A DNA stretch of 48,939 nt from Pseudanabaena sp. FACHB-2040 (GCF_014696715.1 NZ_JACJQO010000042.1:1-48939); one strand, 5' to 3'; counted from the first letter of the stretch, positions 1 to 7,958 are shown. The notes: generated from the sequence alone by a model not told the origin. Made by a program: numbers and translations.

Positions 1-45
1 TTGTGGTTCCACCATTCGAGGGTTCGAGTCCCTTCGTTCGCCCTT
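1..45 (+). tRNA. attL core: 3' part of tRNA-His(GTG)
   Basis: The bases fold as the 3' part of a tRNA: anticodon loop TTGTGGT (anticodon GTG), 3' anticodon stem TCCAC, 5-nt variable loop, T arm GAGGG-TTCGAGT-CCCTT, 3' acceptor strand CGTTCGC and discriminator C at 42. C73 is the hallmark of tRNA-His. The same 45 bp recurs exactly at 48895-48939, so this is the attachment core. The 5' half of the tRNA must lie just left of the window, so the intact gene is expected at this end (inference). No CCA is encoded. Confidence 0.8.
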
Positions 46-68
46 ATTGCGGGTCTCTGGGCAAATGG

Positions 69-89
69 CTTGCCTAAAGCTTGCCTAAA
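69..89 (+). promoter_or_regulatory. Putative integrase arm-type sites, left pair
   Basis: CTTGCCTAAA occurs at 69-78 and again at 80-89, 11 bp apart and in the same orientation. The same motif is present as an 11-bp-spaced pair beside attR (48760-48769, one mismatch, and 48771-48780). Identical spacing and orientation at both ends suggests arm sites bound by the integrase N-terminal domain. Seen directly; the function is inferred. Confidence 0.55.
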
Positions 90-90
90 T

Positions 91-126
91 AGAAGCCCCC
101 AGATTTTGTGAAATCTGGGGGCTTCT
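91..126 (-). terminator. Terminator of the leftward tail-tip operon
   Basis: A perfect 16-bp inverted repeat (91-106 and 111-126) with a TGTG loop lies just downstream of the tail-fibre stop at 143. Read leftward, it is followed by AUUUAGG rather than a pure U tract, so it may act as a strong hairpin or a two-way barrier between the phage and the tRNA. Confidence 0.65.
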
Positions 127-142
127 GCGTTCAAAAGCTGAG

Positions 143-1243
143 TTAGGCCAATACCTGCCCTGCCATAGTGAACCCAATAGTGTTGGCGTTGTATGTGCCG
201 TTGTTACTGCGCTCCAGTATCGTGATCGAGGTATAGCCTACTGCTGGCAAGTGGTGCAGCGTGGCGATCACGGTCAGGTCATCGGCGACGACATTGGAGC
301 TTGCACCCTGCCCGTCTACCGTGGGAGTCGAGGTGCTGTTGATGCCGAATGCCAGCACCTGGTCGCCGCTGTTTGCAAGGCCGACTGTGGTCAGTTCGAT
401 CAAGTCCTCGGATAGCCCGCAAACCACCTCAACTCGGATGTTCGGGTCATTGTTAAGTGGCCTGAACGTGCCCACTCCGTAGCTGTACACCTGGTTCCCT
501 GCCTGAACCCGCAGCTTGCGCCCCACTCGGTTTTGGGCGTTCCAGACGAAGCGCCTGCCGTCGGAGTCTTCGGACTGGCCTGCTGCTACGGTGCGGAACG
601 TACCCAGATAGCGGCGTGTAGCTGCCCCAGAGCGCACCCACACGCCATCCTGCAAGGCAAGGCCGAGGGTGCGGGTTGTGGCGTTTGTCCAGGCGTTCAC
701 GTCGATGGCTAGACTGCCTGAATTGTCATACCCGAAGACGTCGAAGACGGTGTTTGCCGTTAGTCCCGAGAGCGAGATCGACATCTGGGTAAATGTCCGG
801 GTCACCCATTCGGTGCCCGTGTAGAGCGAAATTCGGTTACCCCGAAACGGGGTGTAGAAAAGCGTCGTTGCTGCGGCAATGCCAGCGGTGGGAACAGCTA
901 CACCGTTCTGCAGGGTGAGTCTGCCTTCGGCTAGCCCGTTATCGACCCATAGCGGCACTGTAGCCCAATTGCCTACTCCAAGCCGCCGAGCCAGCCCCGT
1001 TCCGGTCAGTCCTGCTAGGGCGTCTAGGTCGAGATCCCATGCCTGCACCTCTTCGCCTATTGTCAGGCCGATGAGGCCCTGCAGCAGCGCATCAACCTGG
1101 CCCTTGAGCCATCGGGTGCGGTCTGTGAGTTGCTTGAGCTGCAGGTTAGGGGCGTTAATTTCATTGCCGCCCAGAGCGATATCATTCGCCTCAATCCGGG
1201 TGACAGCAGCCGTAAAGCTGTTGGATTCGCTTAAATCGACCAT
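143..1243 (-). CDS. Putative tail fibre / receptor-binding protein
   Basis: 366 aa, the last gene of the leftward tail-tip operon. Its position directly after gpI is where P2-like phages keep their fibre gene (H). The N-terminal ~75 residues are polar and probably attach to the baseplate. The rest is rich in Gly, Thr, Asn and Val with short beta-type repeats, including the stretch LQNGVAVPTAGIAA near residue 110, as in collar or fibre shafts. No catalytic motif is visible. Its start overlaps the gpI stop as TGATG, indicating translational coupling. No separate fibre-assembly chaperone follows. Assignment rests on position and composition rather than on a recognised domain. Confidence 0.65.
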   Translation of the reverse strand: MVDLSESNSFTAAVTRIEANDIALGGNEINAPNLQLKQLTDRTRWLKGQVDALLQGLIGLTIGEEVQAWDLDLDALAGLTGTGLARRLGVGNWATVPLWVDNGLAEGRLTLQNGVAVPTAGIAAATTLFYTPFRGNRISLYTGTEWVTRTFTQMSISLSGLTANTVFDVFGYDNSGSLAIDVNAWTNATTRTLGLALQDGVWVRSGAATRRYLGTFRTVAAGQSEDSDGRRFVWNAQNRVGRKLRVQAGNQVYSYGVGTFRPLNNDPNIRVEVVCGLSEDLIELTTVGLANSGDQVLAFGINSTSTPTVDGQGASSNVVADDLTVIATLHHLPAVGYTSITILERSNNGTYNANTIGFTMAGQVLA

Positions 1244-1845
1244 CAGATATTCCTCTCTCCGTCAAAGGTTTGTGCGCCGTTGTAACCCCACAGCCCATCG
1301 TGCAGCTGCAGGTTGCTGAACAGGCTGATATTGCCAATTCGCAAATCCACAAGGGAGCTGCGGGCGTTTTTCCACTCGTTAATCAAGGCCACAATCAGTT
1401 TGATCAAATCAGCGCTAACGAGCGATTGCTGCGAGTCAAGCGTGACAACGAAAGTGCCGTAACTCACGCCTGAAAACTGCCGGGTGCCGTTGAACCTCCA
1501 ACTACCGTCGAAGCGAAGCCCCGGATTCTCGGTGATGGTGGCATTGGGATACCCCACTAGGGCCATCGCCCGCTTCACGGCATAGGGAGTGCCTGCCGTG
1601 CGGTGCAATGCGATCGCCTCCTTGATGAGCGCTCGCCGCTGCGTCTCATTCCCGGCCAGAGTCCACCCGCGGAGGCCGAGCACGTTGAACTGGTCGGCCA
1701 GGTCATACAGGGCCTCAGGCGTCACGTTGTCGATGTCGTAGACGGCCAGCACCGAGAGATCTAGCTCTGAGAGCCGGTCCAAAACGGCCTCAAACGCTAG
1801 GAAGCGCTCATCCCGAATCGCTAGTGGCAGCAGGCTAGCCGTCAT
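1243..1845 (-). CDS. I: Baseplate wedge protein gpI (P2 tail protein I family)
   Basis: 200 aa from the ATG at 1845; a TTG 12 nt upstream is also possible, but the ATG follows a GGGG ribosome site. The family features are clear: an N-terminal segment SLLPLAIRDERFLAFEA, then LADQFNVLGLRGW, then ETQRRALIKEAIALHR and the GTP-x-A-V motif that typifies P2 gpI. The protein forms part of the baseplate wedge with gpJ. It overlaps the end of gpJ by 11 nt and couples to the fibre gene. The C-terminal 60 residues (FNGTRQFSG, YNGAQTFDG) contain a repeated aromatic/Gly motif that may contact the fibre. Confidence 0.85.
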   Translation of the reverse strand: MTASLLPLAIRDERFLAFEAVLDRLSELDLSVLAVYDIDNVTPEALYDLADQFNVLGLRGWTLAGNETQRRALIKEAIALHRTAGTPYAVKRAMALVGYPNATITENPGLRFDGSWRFNGTRQFSGVSYGTFVVTLDSQQSLVSADLIKLIVALINEWKNARSSLVDLRIGNISLFSNLQLHDGLWGYNGAQTFDGERNI

Positions 1846-2947
1846 TTGACCCCGCAATGGTGATGGTGACGGCGGTGCAGTTAGCCCACTGGCTGGGAGT
1901 AATCACCAGGTCGGTGGCAGGCGTGCTGAGCGTGACCTGATAGACTCCTGCCAGACTCAGTGCAGCGATGATTTGGCTACGGATGATGTCCTGCCCTAGC
2001 TTTGCCCGCTTAGCGGTGGCAAAGGCCTGGGCTGCGGCATTGAGTTGAGCCGTGAGCGCGGTTGCATCAGCAGTGCGATACAGGGTGATGCTGGCCGTGA
2101 TGGTGTAGCCCACAGCCGTTGGAGCCAGGACACTCACCTCGTCTGTCAGCGGCCGAATTGTGTCTCCACTGAGCACCGATTGGACGGCCTGCAAAATCTC
2201 TGCGCTAGGTAGTCCTGTGCTGGTGAGCGGGTAGACCTGCACCAGCACAGGGCCGACCCCGCCTCGGTCCTCAGGCCCCAGCACAGCCACATCAACCACC
2301 GTTGGGCTAGCTGTGAGCGCCCAATACTTATAGGCCCCCTTTGAGCCAGCTACTGAAAACTGGTTGGGAGCCAGCTTAATGCGGGTACGCAGCCGCTCGT
2401 CGGTTTCGATGTCGGTGCCGCCGTTGCTGGTGGTGATGTTGGCTGCTGATACGGTGGCGATCGCATCGAGCATCTCGCTGATTTGGCCAGCGGTGAACCC
2501 ATTGCCAGCCGTGCCGGTGCTCGCGGCTTGAGCCACAACATTAACGCTGGTCCCATTGGCTGGAATTGTTGCTGCCTCGACGGTGGCAAAGCGCATCTCT
2601 GAGCCAGAAACGCCTACCCGCGTGCCCTGCGGAATCAGCAGGGAAGCAGGAGCAGCTGCTCGGCTAAAGCGCAACGTCACCCGGGCAGCTGCTGCAGGCA
2701 GTCGAATCACTCCCAGCAGTGCCCCCAGCTGATCAAGCCGGTTGTCCACGGCGTAATTGACCAGGTTTTGCTCAGCTGCGTACTGAATGCCAATGCGGGT
2801 TAGGGCCTCGCGGTAGACCAAGCCGTTGAGCAGTAGGCGCTCTGGCTGGCCTGGCAGCAGCGATTTACCCAGCGCCGCCTCAAAGGTTGCTAGGGCCTGG
2901 GCTTCAATGGTAGTCGGGTCGCGCTCAATAAAGTTTGGTTCAGCCAA
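1835..2947 (-). CDS. J: Baseplate assembly protein gpJ
   Basis: 370 aa, close to P2 gpJ and Mu gp47 in plan. It has an N-terminal region with LLPGQPERLLLNGLVYREA, a central beta-rich part with IPQGTRVGV and GTAGNGFTAGQI, and then the diagnostic TDEERLRTRI-like segment, here ETDERLRTRIKLAP. The C-terminal half has the RGGVGPVLVQVYP and RPLTDEVSVLAP elements. It builds the baseplate wedge ring around the hub. It overlaps gpW by 8 nt and gpI by 11 nt, giving the usual W-J-I order. Confidence 0.92.
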   Translation of the reverse strand: MAEPNFIERDPTTIEAQALATFEAALGKSLLPGQPERLLLNGLVYREALTRIGIQYAAEQNLVNYAVDNRLDQLGALLGVIRLPAAAARVTLRFSRAAAPASLLIPQGTRVGVSGSEMRFATVEAATIPANGTSVNVVAQAASTGTAGNGFTAGQISEMLDAIATVSAANITTSNGGTDIETDERLRTRIKLAPNQFSVAGSKGAYKYWALTASPTVVDVAVLGPEDRGGVGPVLVQVYPLTSTGLPSAEILQAVQSVLSGDTIRPLTDEVSVLAPTAVGYTITASITLYRTADATALTAQLNAAAQAFATAKRAKLGQDIIRSQIIAALSLAGVYQVTLSTPATDLVITPSQWANCTAVTITIAGSNDG

Positions 2948-3359
2948 TGGCCACCTCCGTCTGCCCTTCTACTGAGCCAATAGTCCACTGGGCGTTGATG
3001 GTCAAAGCTGCTTGGTTAGGGCGATACGGATTGACTGAAACAGACTCAAGCTCAACCCTGGGCTCCCAGGTCTCCACGGCCAGCATCGACTCACGGACCA
3101 CATGGGGCGTGGCCCGAGGTACCGGATAGTCGATGTAGAGCCAGATGTTGCTGGCGAAGTCAGGTCGGTGCGGGTCGCTGCCGTAGGGCGTGGCCAAAAT
3201 GATTTTGATTGCCTGATCCAGGTCGGTGGCATCTTGCACAATGCCGCTCCTGCCCACAGCAAAGCTCCACCAGACGGCATCGATGCCGTTGGTCGCCAGG
3301 GTCGGATCGACCTCGGCTAGCTTTCCCTGCCACCACGCTTCTAGGGCCGCAGTAGTCAT
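2940..3359 (-). CDS. W: Baseplate wedge protein gpW (T4 gp25-like)
   Basis: 139 aa from the ATG at 3359, chosen because a GGGGGG ribosome site lies 6 nt upstream and the ATG overlaps the stop of the preceding small gene as TGATG. The family motif is plain: a Gly/Val strand, then LDQAIKIILATPYGSDPHRP followed by DFASNIWLYIDYPV, as in gp25/gpW wedge proteins. It links hub and wedge in the baseplate. In P2 the order is V-W-J-I, as here, except for the extra small gene between V and W. Confidence 0.88.
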   Translation of the reverse strand: MTTAALEAWWQGKLAEVDPTLATNGIDAVWWSFAVGRSGIVQDATDLDQAIKIILATPYGSDPHRPDFASNIWLYIDYPVPRATPHVVRESMLAVETWEPRVELESVSVNPYRPNQAALTINAQWTIGSVEGQTEVAIG

Positions 3360-3424
3360 CAGTTGCCCCCCAGAGCGGCGTAGACCACCCCAAACATCAA
3401 ACACAGGACGAAAATATCAAGCAT
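3359..3424 (-). CDS. Putative 21-residue single-pass membrane peptide
   Basis: A small reading frame fills the gap between gpV and gpW. ATG at 3424 lies 2 nt after the gpV stop, and TGA at 3361-3359 overlaps the gpW ATG. The peptide MLDIFVLCLMFGVVYAALGG followed by Asn is hydrophobic almost throughout and long enough to cross a membrane once. Tight coupling on both sides argues for real translation. The alternative is that it only serves as a translational bridge. No known family was recognised and P2 has no gene here. Confidence 0.45.
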   Translation of the reverse strand: MLDIFVLCLMFGVVYAALGGN

Positions 3425-3426
3425 CG

Positions 3427-3885
3427 CTATTGACCAGAGCTAACGATAGAGTGCCCTGCGTTGTCTGCAGCGCCGATTACGGCCATCTGCTTGCCGTTGA
3501 TCGCATTGCCGCTGCCACTGATTTTGAGTGTGCCGGTGAGGTCTACATCGCCCTTGATGACTACTTTTCCGGTGAGGATGTGCAGCTGGTTGGCGCTGCT
3601 CGCCGGCGGCGGATCAGCTTCGGAGTAACAGCCGCCCAGAATTGCCCCGCCTTCGCCTTTCTCATCAAGCAAGCAGCAGACCAGCTCACCCACTGACGGC
3701 ATCCAGTAGGCCTGATTTGCCCCAGCGCGGAACTGCAACACGGGCAGCCAGTAGCTCTCCATGCCCAGCTCGGCCACGTTGACTCGCGCCGTACATTTGG
3801 CTGAATCTATAGCGCTGATGCGGCCAAAATGAAGGCTCACAACGCCGTTGCTACTGTTGTTCTGTTTGGCTCTGTTGGCTGTCAT
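3427..3885 (-). CDS. V: Baseplate spike protein gpV
   Basis: 152 aa, the first gene of the leftward tail-tip operon, with a GAGGA ribosome site before the ATG. The N-terminal half shows the OB-fold pattern of gpV/gp45-type spikes (HFGRISAIDSAKCTARVNV, YWLPVLQFRAGANQAYW, VGELVCCLLDEKGEGGAILG). The C-terminal part, starting near LTGKVVIKGDVDLTGTLKI, should form the triple-stranded helix. It is shorter than P2 gpV (about 211 aa) and no HxH iron-binding tip is visible, so the tip may be different or completed by another protein. A late-type motif precedes it on the same strand (3905-3917). Confidence 0.82.
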   Translation of the reverse strand: MTANRAKQNNSSNGVVSLHFGRISAIDSAKCTARVNVAELGMESYWLPVLQFRAGANQAYWMPSVGELVCCLLDEKGEGGAILGGCYSEADPPPASSANQLHILTGKVVIKGDVDLTGTLKISGSGNAINGKQMAVIGAADNAGHSIVSSGQ

Positions 3886-3904
3886 TTGGTCCTCGGCGCG
3901 ACAG

Positions 3905-3917
3905 CCTCAGCGTTCCC
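3905..3917 (-). promoter_or_regulatory. Late-type motif before gpV operon
   Basis: On the minus strand the sequence reads GGGAACGCTGAGG, ending 19 nt before the gpV ATG. It matches motifs before rightward structural genes (GGGAACTCTGAGG at 8119 and GGGAACACTGCGG at 9689 and 17937). Its presence on the opposite strand, again just upstream of a late operon, argues that it is a functional signal and not a local repeat. Confidence 0.6.
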
Positions 3918-3936
3918 AGGCGGGAAACCTGGGGGC

Positions 3937-4809
3937 ATGAATAATCTAGCGATCGCACCCCAAACCCCCGGCCATCTGGTTCCCCAGCAGGCCAGCTCCG
4001 ACGACCACCTGATTGAGCTTTGGCTGGCGGGCTTCGATTCTCCCAGCACCCGCAAAGCCTATACCAGCGCCATTAATCGGCTGCGGAAGTGGCTTGGCGC
4101 TGTGGGCCTGCGCCAGGTCACCGCCTCCGACCTGGTGGACTACCGCGATAGCTTTAAAGCCAGCTGGAGCGACGCTACCCGCAACCAGCACCTGGCGGCC
4201 ATCAAAAGCCTGTGGAGCTTCGGCTGCGACCTGTGCTACCTGCCCTTCAACGTCCCCCACGCGGTCTACAAGCTCAAAAAGCCGCGCCCGGTTACAGCAG
4301 AGCGCATTCTGACCGAGAAGGAAATGCTCAAAGCCATCCAGTTAGAGCCTGACCCAGGAGCCCAAATCTTTCTACGAATTTTGTACGGAACTGGCATCAG
4401 AGCCAGCGAGGCTATTAGCCTGCGGTGGTGCGACTTTCAGCGCCGTGGGAATCGAGTTTTTCTGCAGGTTCAAAACGGCAAAGGTGGGCAGTTTCGAGAA
4501 ATCGGCTGCCCCCCAAAACTGTACCAAGAGCTGATGGCCCGCCAAAGCCCCACGGCAAGCGGTTCTGAGCTGGTTTTTGGGGTGCCCTATATCCACGCCT
4601 ACAGGTGGGTGAAGCAGGCCCTCACCCGCATCGGCAAACCCGAGGCCTCTCCTCACTGGGCCAGGCACTGTCACGCAGTGGTCAGCCACGAGCACGGAGC
4701 AGATTGGCACTCAATCGCCCGCCAGCTGGGCCATAAGCGGGCCTCATTCACGATGGACCGCTATGGCCACTTCACCGGAAAGGCCAGCTCTGACTATATC
4801 GACTGCTAA
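3937..4809 (+). CDS. XerC/D-like tyrosine recombinase
   Basis: 290 aa from the ATG at 3937. An upstream in-frame ATG at 3829 would run across the gpV start and is unlikely. Residues 25-105 form a SAM-like core-binding domain (STRKAYTSAINRLRKWLG), and the catalytic domain is complete: R155 in GTGIRASEA, K182 in NGKGGQF, H240/R243 in HWARH, H266 in LGHKRAS and nucleophile Y276. It is compact like Xer proteins and has no arm-binding domain, unlike the integrase at 47654-48760. A second recombinase in one element suggests resolution of episome multimers or fibre/DNA inversion; no invertible segment was seen. A hairpin (3915-3920 with 3928-3933) sits right at its start codon. Confidence 0.85.
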   Translation: MNNLAIAPQTPGHLVPQQASSDDHLIELWLAGFDSPSTRKAYTSAINRLRKWLGAVGLRQVTASDLVDYRDSFKASWSDATRNQHLAAIKSLWSFGCDLCYLPFNVPHAVYKLKKPRPVTAERILTEKEMLKAIQLEPDPGAQIFLRILYGTGIRASEAISLRWCDFQRRGNRVFLQVQNGKGGQFREIGCPPKLYQELMARQSPTASGSELVFGVPYIHAYRWVKQALTRIGKPEASPHWARHCHAVVSHEHGADWHSIARQLGHKRASFTMDRYGHFTGKASSDYIDC

Positions 4810-4853
4810 AACCCTGAAAGTCTTGCTATCAGAAGCTTTTAGGCTCTTTAGCC

Positions 4854-4882
4854 TTGATAAGATAATTACCCTTAATTATCGT
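4854..4882 (+). promoter_or_regulatory. Possible sigma-70 promoter of the HU gene
   Basis: TTGATA at 4854-4859 and TATCGT at 4877-4882 are separated by 17 bp in an AT-rich stretch between the recombinase stop and the HU start. The -10 element matches only 4 of 6 positions, so this is a candidate. Confidence 0.4.
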
Positions 4883-4956
4883 TAGTTGTGCCCACGCTTG
4901 AAAGCCTTGATCGCCCATGCTACAAAGGCTTCAGCGTTTACAACTTTTGGATTCCT

Positions 4957-5280
4957 ATGAACAAGGGCGAACTCGTAGACAAAGTTTCAGAGAAGGCATC
5001 GGTCACGAAGAAGGAGGCCGATGCCATTATCAGCGCGATTATTGACTCCATCGTAGAGGCCGTTGCTGACGGCCAGAAGGTTACCCTGGTAGGCTTTGGT
5101 TCCTTCGAGCCGCGCTCTCGGGCCGAGCGAGAGGGCCGCAATCCCAAAACTGGCGACACGATGGTCATCCCAGCCAGCGTAGTACCGGCATTCTCGGCAG
5201 GTAAACTGTTCAAAGACCGACTCAAGCCGGAACCCGAGCCGGTGGCCGCCGCTCCAGCCAAGGGCAAAGGCAAAAAGTAG
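4957..5280 (+). CDS. HU-family DNA-bending protein
   Basis: 107 aa from the ATG at 4957; an upstream frame start at 4888 would add a non-HU extension. It has the full HU/IHF fold: helices NKGELVDKVSEKASVTKKEA, the core GFGSFEPRSRAEREGRNPKT, the DNA-intercalating arm GDTMVIPASVVPAFSAGK, and a final helix. A PEPEP linker with a lysine-rich tail (KGKGKK) is added, as in several cyanobacterial HU proteins. It may assist integrase, the Xer-like recombinase or DNA packing. It has its own promoter candidate and a terminator, so it is a single-gene unit. Confidence 0.93.
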   Translation: MNKGELVDKVSEKASVTKKEADAIISAIIDSIVEAVADGQKVTLVGFGSFEPRSRAEREGRNPKTGDTMVIPASVVPAFSAGKLFKDRLKPEPEPVAAAPAKGKGKK

Positions 5281-5310
5281 TTTCTCTCGCGTTCTTTCTG
5301 CTCTCTATTA

Positions 5311-5336
5311 CCCCGGCCCGTTGGTCGGGGTTTTTT
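5311..5336 (+). terminator. Intrinsic terminator after HU
   Basis: CCCCGGCC and GGTCGGGG form an 8-bp stem with one G-U pair and a 4-nt loop, followed by TTTTTT. It lies 31 nt after the HU stop and is also at the end of the convergent gene at 5335. Confidence 0.85.
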
Positions 5337-5676
5337 ATTGGGCCGGCAGCAGATATTTGCTTAATGCAGCCTCAACCACATCAACCAAAAAGCACCTGTC
5401 CTGCTCAGCTCTGTCCTCAATCGCCTCGACCAAGTCGGCATCGAGCTTGAATTTTTTCTCCACCTTGGGCCGATCGCCAATCTGCCGAGCAGGCTTGGCT
5501 ATGACGTAGTGAGTTATCCGGCCCTGAACGATGGTGCCTGTAACTCGATCCAGCAGCGCTGCTGTCGTGGGCTTCTTTTTAGCTAAGAAATACGCTTTTC
5601 CAAACTCATCCAGCATCACCTGGTTGGGATCTTCATCCGGGTGTGCATCAATTCTTCGCTGGCGTTTAGTGGGCAC
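5335..5676 (-). CDS. Small putative ribbon-helix-helix-like regulator
   Basis: 113 aa with a GTG start preceded by AAGGAG at a good distance. The N-terminus is basic (PTKRQRR). The C-terminal part FKLDADLVEAIEDRAEQDR followed by CFLVDVVEAALSKYL has the strand-helix-helix pattern of RHH DNA-binding proteins. It is convergent with HU and divergent from the terminase genes. It could control the start of the late block or itself. No catalytic motif is seen. The RHH call rests on pattern only. Confidence 0.5.
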   Translation of the reverse strand: MPTKRQRRIDAHPDEDPNQVMLDEFGKAYFLAKKKPTTAALLDRVTGTIVQGRITHYVIAKPARQIGDRPKVEKKFKLDADLVEAIEDRAEQDRCFLVDVVEAALSKYLLPAQ

Positions 5677-5892
5677 TTTCTGTCTCCTTCAAAAGGGTTC
5701 CTATTGACACTTGCCTACAGGGTTCCCGCACTTTTCAATGCAACAGGGGAAATCCCAAAATCCTTCCCTCAAAACCCCCTCTCAGGTTCGTAGGCTTTAG
5801 GCTTTGCCCAAAGGAGGAATCCGCGAATCTACTGATATACAACGGTTTTGGCAATTCTGGGCACTCTCTGGGACAGCCGGAGAATAGTTAAT
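5677..5892. promoter_or_regulatory. Divergent control region upstream of terminase
   Basis: This 216-bp gap separates the leftward regulator from the small terminase. It holds TTGACA at 5704-5709 with no convincing partner, an isolated AAGGAGGAAT at 5810-5819 not followed by a start codon, and the late-type motif GGGCACTCTCTGG at 5859-5871. The last lies 34 nt before the terminase ATG. Confidence 0.45.
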
Positions 5893-6504
5893 ATGCAACG
5901 CCGAACCAGTCAGAAAACCCAAGGGAAAAAAGCCTCTCAAGCTGTTATTAATAAGGGCTTTAAGCTCTTTTGTCAGCAGCAAACTTTAGCTGCGATCGCA
6001 AAGGCAACTGGCTACAGCTCTGAAACTGTCAGCAAGTGGGCCAAAGGCAAATCCCAGACCAACCCCAGCGGCGATAGGAGCGGTCCCTGGAAAGAGCGGC
6101 GCATGGAGCTGCTGCTCAAGGCCCAGACCACACCTCCCGCAGCAGCTGCCCTGGCAGTGGCCCCAGCAGCGCCCCGGCAACAGGCCGAGCGGGTTGTGCT
6201 GGAGGTGGCCAGCGAGGTGGCCAGCAGCAATGTGGTGGACTTTGGGGCTAGGCGCGATCGCAAATCAATTCTGGAGGATTGCAAGACCATCCGGCAGGAG
6301 CTGCGACGGGCGGTGGAGCGCCTGGTGGAGCACGATGACTTTCGCCCCCTAGGCAGCTGCGCCACAGCGTTTGAGAGAATCGCCCGGCTGGAGATTGAGC
6401 TGGACCCTGCCACACCGATGGAGTGGGTTCGGACGGCAGTTGAGCGGGGTTGGTCGGTGCCTGATCTGGCAGATGCGATCGTGGCCGAGCGGAGGGTTAG
6501 CTAG
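5893..6504 (+). CDS. terS: Terminase small subunit
   Basis: 203 aa from the ATG at 5893 (a TTG at 5848 is possible but has no ribosome site). A helix-turn-helix is visible at residues 28-55 (LAAIAKATGYSSETVSKWAK), suited to recognising the packaging start. A low-complexity Ala/Pro stretch follows, then an oligomerisation region and a C-terminal helix that should contact the large subunit. It sits 2 nt upstream of the terminase large gene. The identity comes from the HTH plus position. Confidence 0.75.
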   Translation: MQRRTSQKTQGKKASQAVINKGFKLFCQQQTLAAIAKATGYSSETVSKWAKGKSQTNPSGDRSGPWKERRMELLLKAQTTPPAAAALAVAPAAPRQQAERVVLEVASEVASSNVVDFGARRDRKSILEDCKTIRQELRRAVERLVEHDDFRPLGSCATAFERIARLEIELDPATPMEWVRTAVERGWSVPDLADAIVAERRVS

Positions 6505-6506
6505 GT

Positions 6507-7958
6507 GTGGCCCTTTCATCGCTCAAGCAATGGCATGAGGTAGAGCAGTGGGCGCTGGCTAAGAAGCGCCAGGCCGAGGCATCAGACAAGGTGCTGACGT
6601 TCCGTGAGTTCGTCTGCCAGGTGATGCCCTCCTACCAGTGGTATCGGCACTGCGAAGTGCTGGCTGACATTCTGCAGGAGGTGGCCGACGGTAAGCGCCA
6701 CCGGCTAATGATTTTCATGCCGCCCCGGCACGGCAAAAGCCAGCTCACCTCTCGCCTCTTCCCCGCCTACTACCTCTACCGGCACCCAGAGCGCTTTGTT
6801 GGCATCAGCAGCTACGCAGCAGATTTGGCTCACGGCTTCAGCAGAATTTGTCGGGAGAATTACCGCAAGGTAGGTGGCCAAATCAAAAACGATTCTGGCC
6901 AGATTAAGCACTGGGAAACGGTCAGCGGCGGTGGCCTGTGGGCGGCAGGGGTGGGCGGCCCCATCACGGGCAAGGGCTACCACCTGGGCCTGATTGACGA
7001 CCCCTTGAAGAACCACGCCGAGGCCTTCAGCGAGACCATCCGGCGAGGGCAGAAGGAGTGGTATGAATCGACTTTCGCCACTCGTGAGGAGCCTGGCGGC
7101 GCTCAGATTGTCATCCTGACCCGATGGCATGAGGACGACCTGGCAGGCTGGCTGCTGGGCCGGGAAGTGGGCGATGACGAGGAAAGCCCGCCGGAGCACT
7201 GGCACGTCGTCAACCTACCTGCGATCGCAGAGGACGAGGCGATCAAAATCCCCGATACCTGCACCCTGGAGCCGGACTGGCGGCAGCCAGGGCAGCCGCT
7301 GTGCCCCGAGCGCTACTCGCTCTCGCGCCTAGCCAAGTTCAGGAAAAACCCCTACTTCTGGGCGGCCCTCTTCCAGCAGCGCCCCAGCCCACTGGAGGGC
7401 GACTACTTCAAGCGCGACTGGTGGCAGTTCTACCAGCAGCCCCCGGCCAAGTTCGACCGGGTGATTATCTCGGGTGACTGCGCCTTCAAAGAGACCAGCA
7501 GCAGCGACTTTGTGGTGCTCCAGGTGTGGGGCGTGGTGGGCGGCCTGTATTACCTGCTAGACCAGGTGCGAGGTCGCATGGACATCAACGCCACCCTGAC
7601 GGCGGTGCAGGCCCTCTCGGCCAAATGGCCGCAGGCCCGCGCCAAGCTGATTGAGGACAAGGCCAACGGCCCGGCGGTGATCGACCTGCTCAAGCGAAAG
7701 CTGCCAGGTATGATTCCGGTCAACCCCGAGGGCGGCAAGGTAGCGCGGGCAGTGGCTGTGAGCCCCTACGTGCAGTCGGGTAACGTGTTCCTGCCTGAGT
7801 CGGCGCGGTGGGTGCTCGACTTCATTGAGGAGTTCGCCGCCTTCCCCAATGGCTCACACGATGACCAGGTGGATGCGATGACCCAGGCGATCAACTGGCT
7901 AGAGACCGAGGCTCGCAGCCACGGCCCTGCTCAGAAGTCTGGCCGCCGCTTTGCTTAG
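6507..7958 (+). CDS. terL: Terminase large subunit
   Basis: 483 aa with a GTG start. The packaging ATPase has the classical Walker A at residues 72-78 (PPRHGKS), Walker B LGLIDD around 160-165 and the coupling motif TRWHEDD near 205. The C-terminal RNase H-like nuclease has D324 (SGDCAFKET), E383/D384 (LIEDKANG) and D452/D453 (HDDQVDAM). All key residues are present. It cuts and pumps DNA into the prohead docked on the portal encoded downstream. The family is the one with an N-terminal FREFVCQVMPSYQWYRHC segment. Confidence 0.95.
   Translation: MALSSLKQWHEVEQWALAKKRQAEASDKVLTFREFVCQVMPSYQWYRHCEVLADILQEVADGKRHRLMIFMPPRHGKSQLTSRLFPAYYLYRHPERFVGISSYAADLAHGFSRICRENYRKVGGQIKNDSGQIKHWETVSGGGLWAAGVGGPITGKGYHLGLIDDPLKNHAEAFSETIRRGQKEWYESTFATREEPGGAQIVILTRWHEDDLAGWLLGREVGDDEESPPEHWHVVNLPAIAEDEAIKIPDTCTLEPDWRQPGQPLCPERYSLSRLAKFRKNPYFWAALFQQRPSPLEGDYFKRDWWQFYQQPPAKFDRVIISGDCAFKETSSSDFVVLQVWGVVGGLYYLLDQVRGRMDINATLTAVQALSAKWPQARAKLIEDKANGPAVIDLLKRKLPGMIPVNPEGGKVARAVAVSPYVQSGNVFLPESARWVLDFIEEFAAFPNGSHDDQVDAMTQAINWLETEARSHGPAQKSGRRFA

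Noticed and set aside
5335-5676. Toxin-antitoxin pair with the RHH-like gene
   Set aside because: No partner gene of suitable size lies next to it; the neighbours are HU and terminase.
5704-5719. TTGACACTTGCCTACA as a third arm-type integrase site or promoter
   Set aside because: One mismatch to CTTGCCTAAA, single copy, far from both ends, and no -10 element at a suitable distance.
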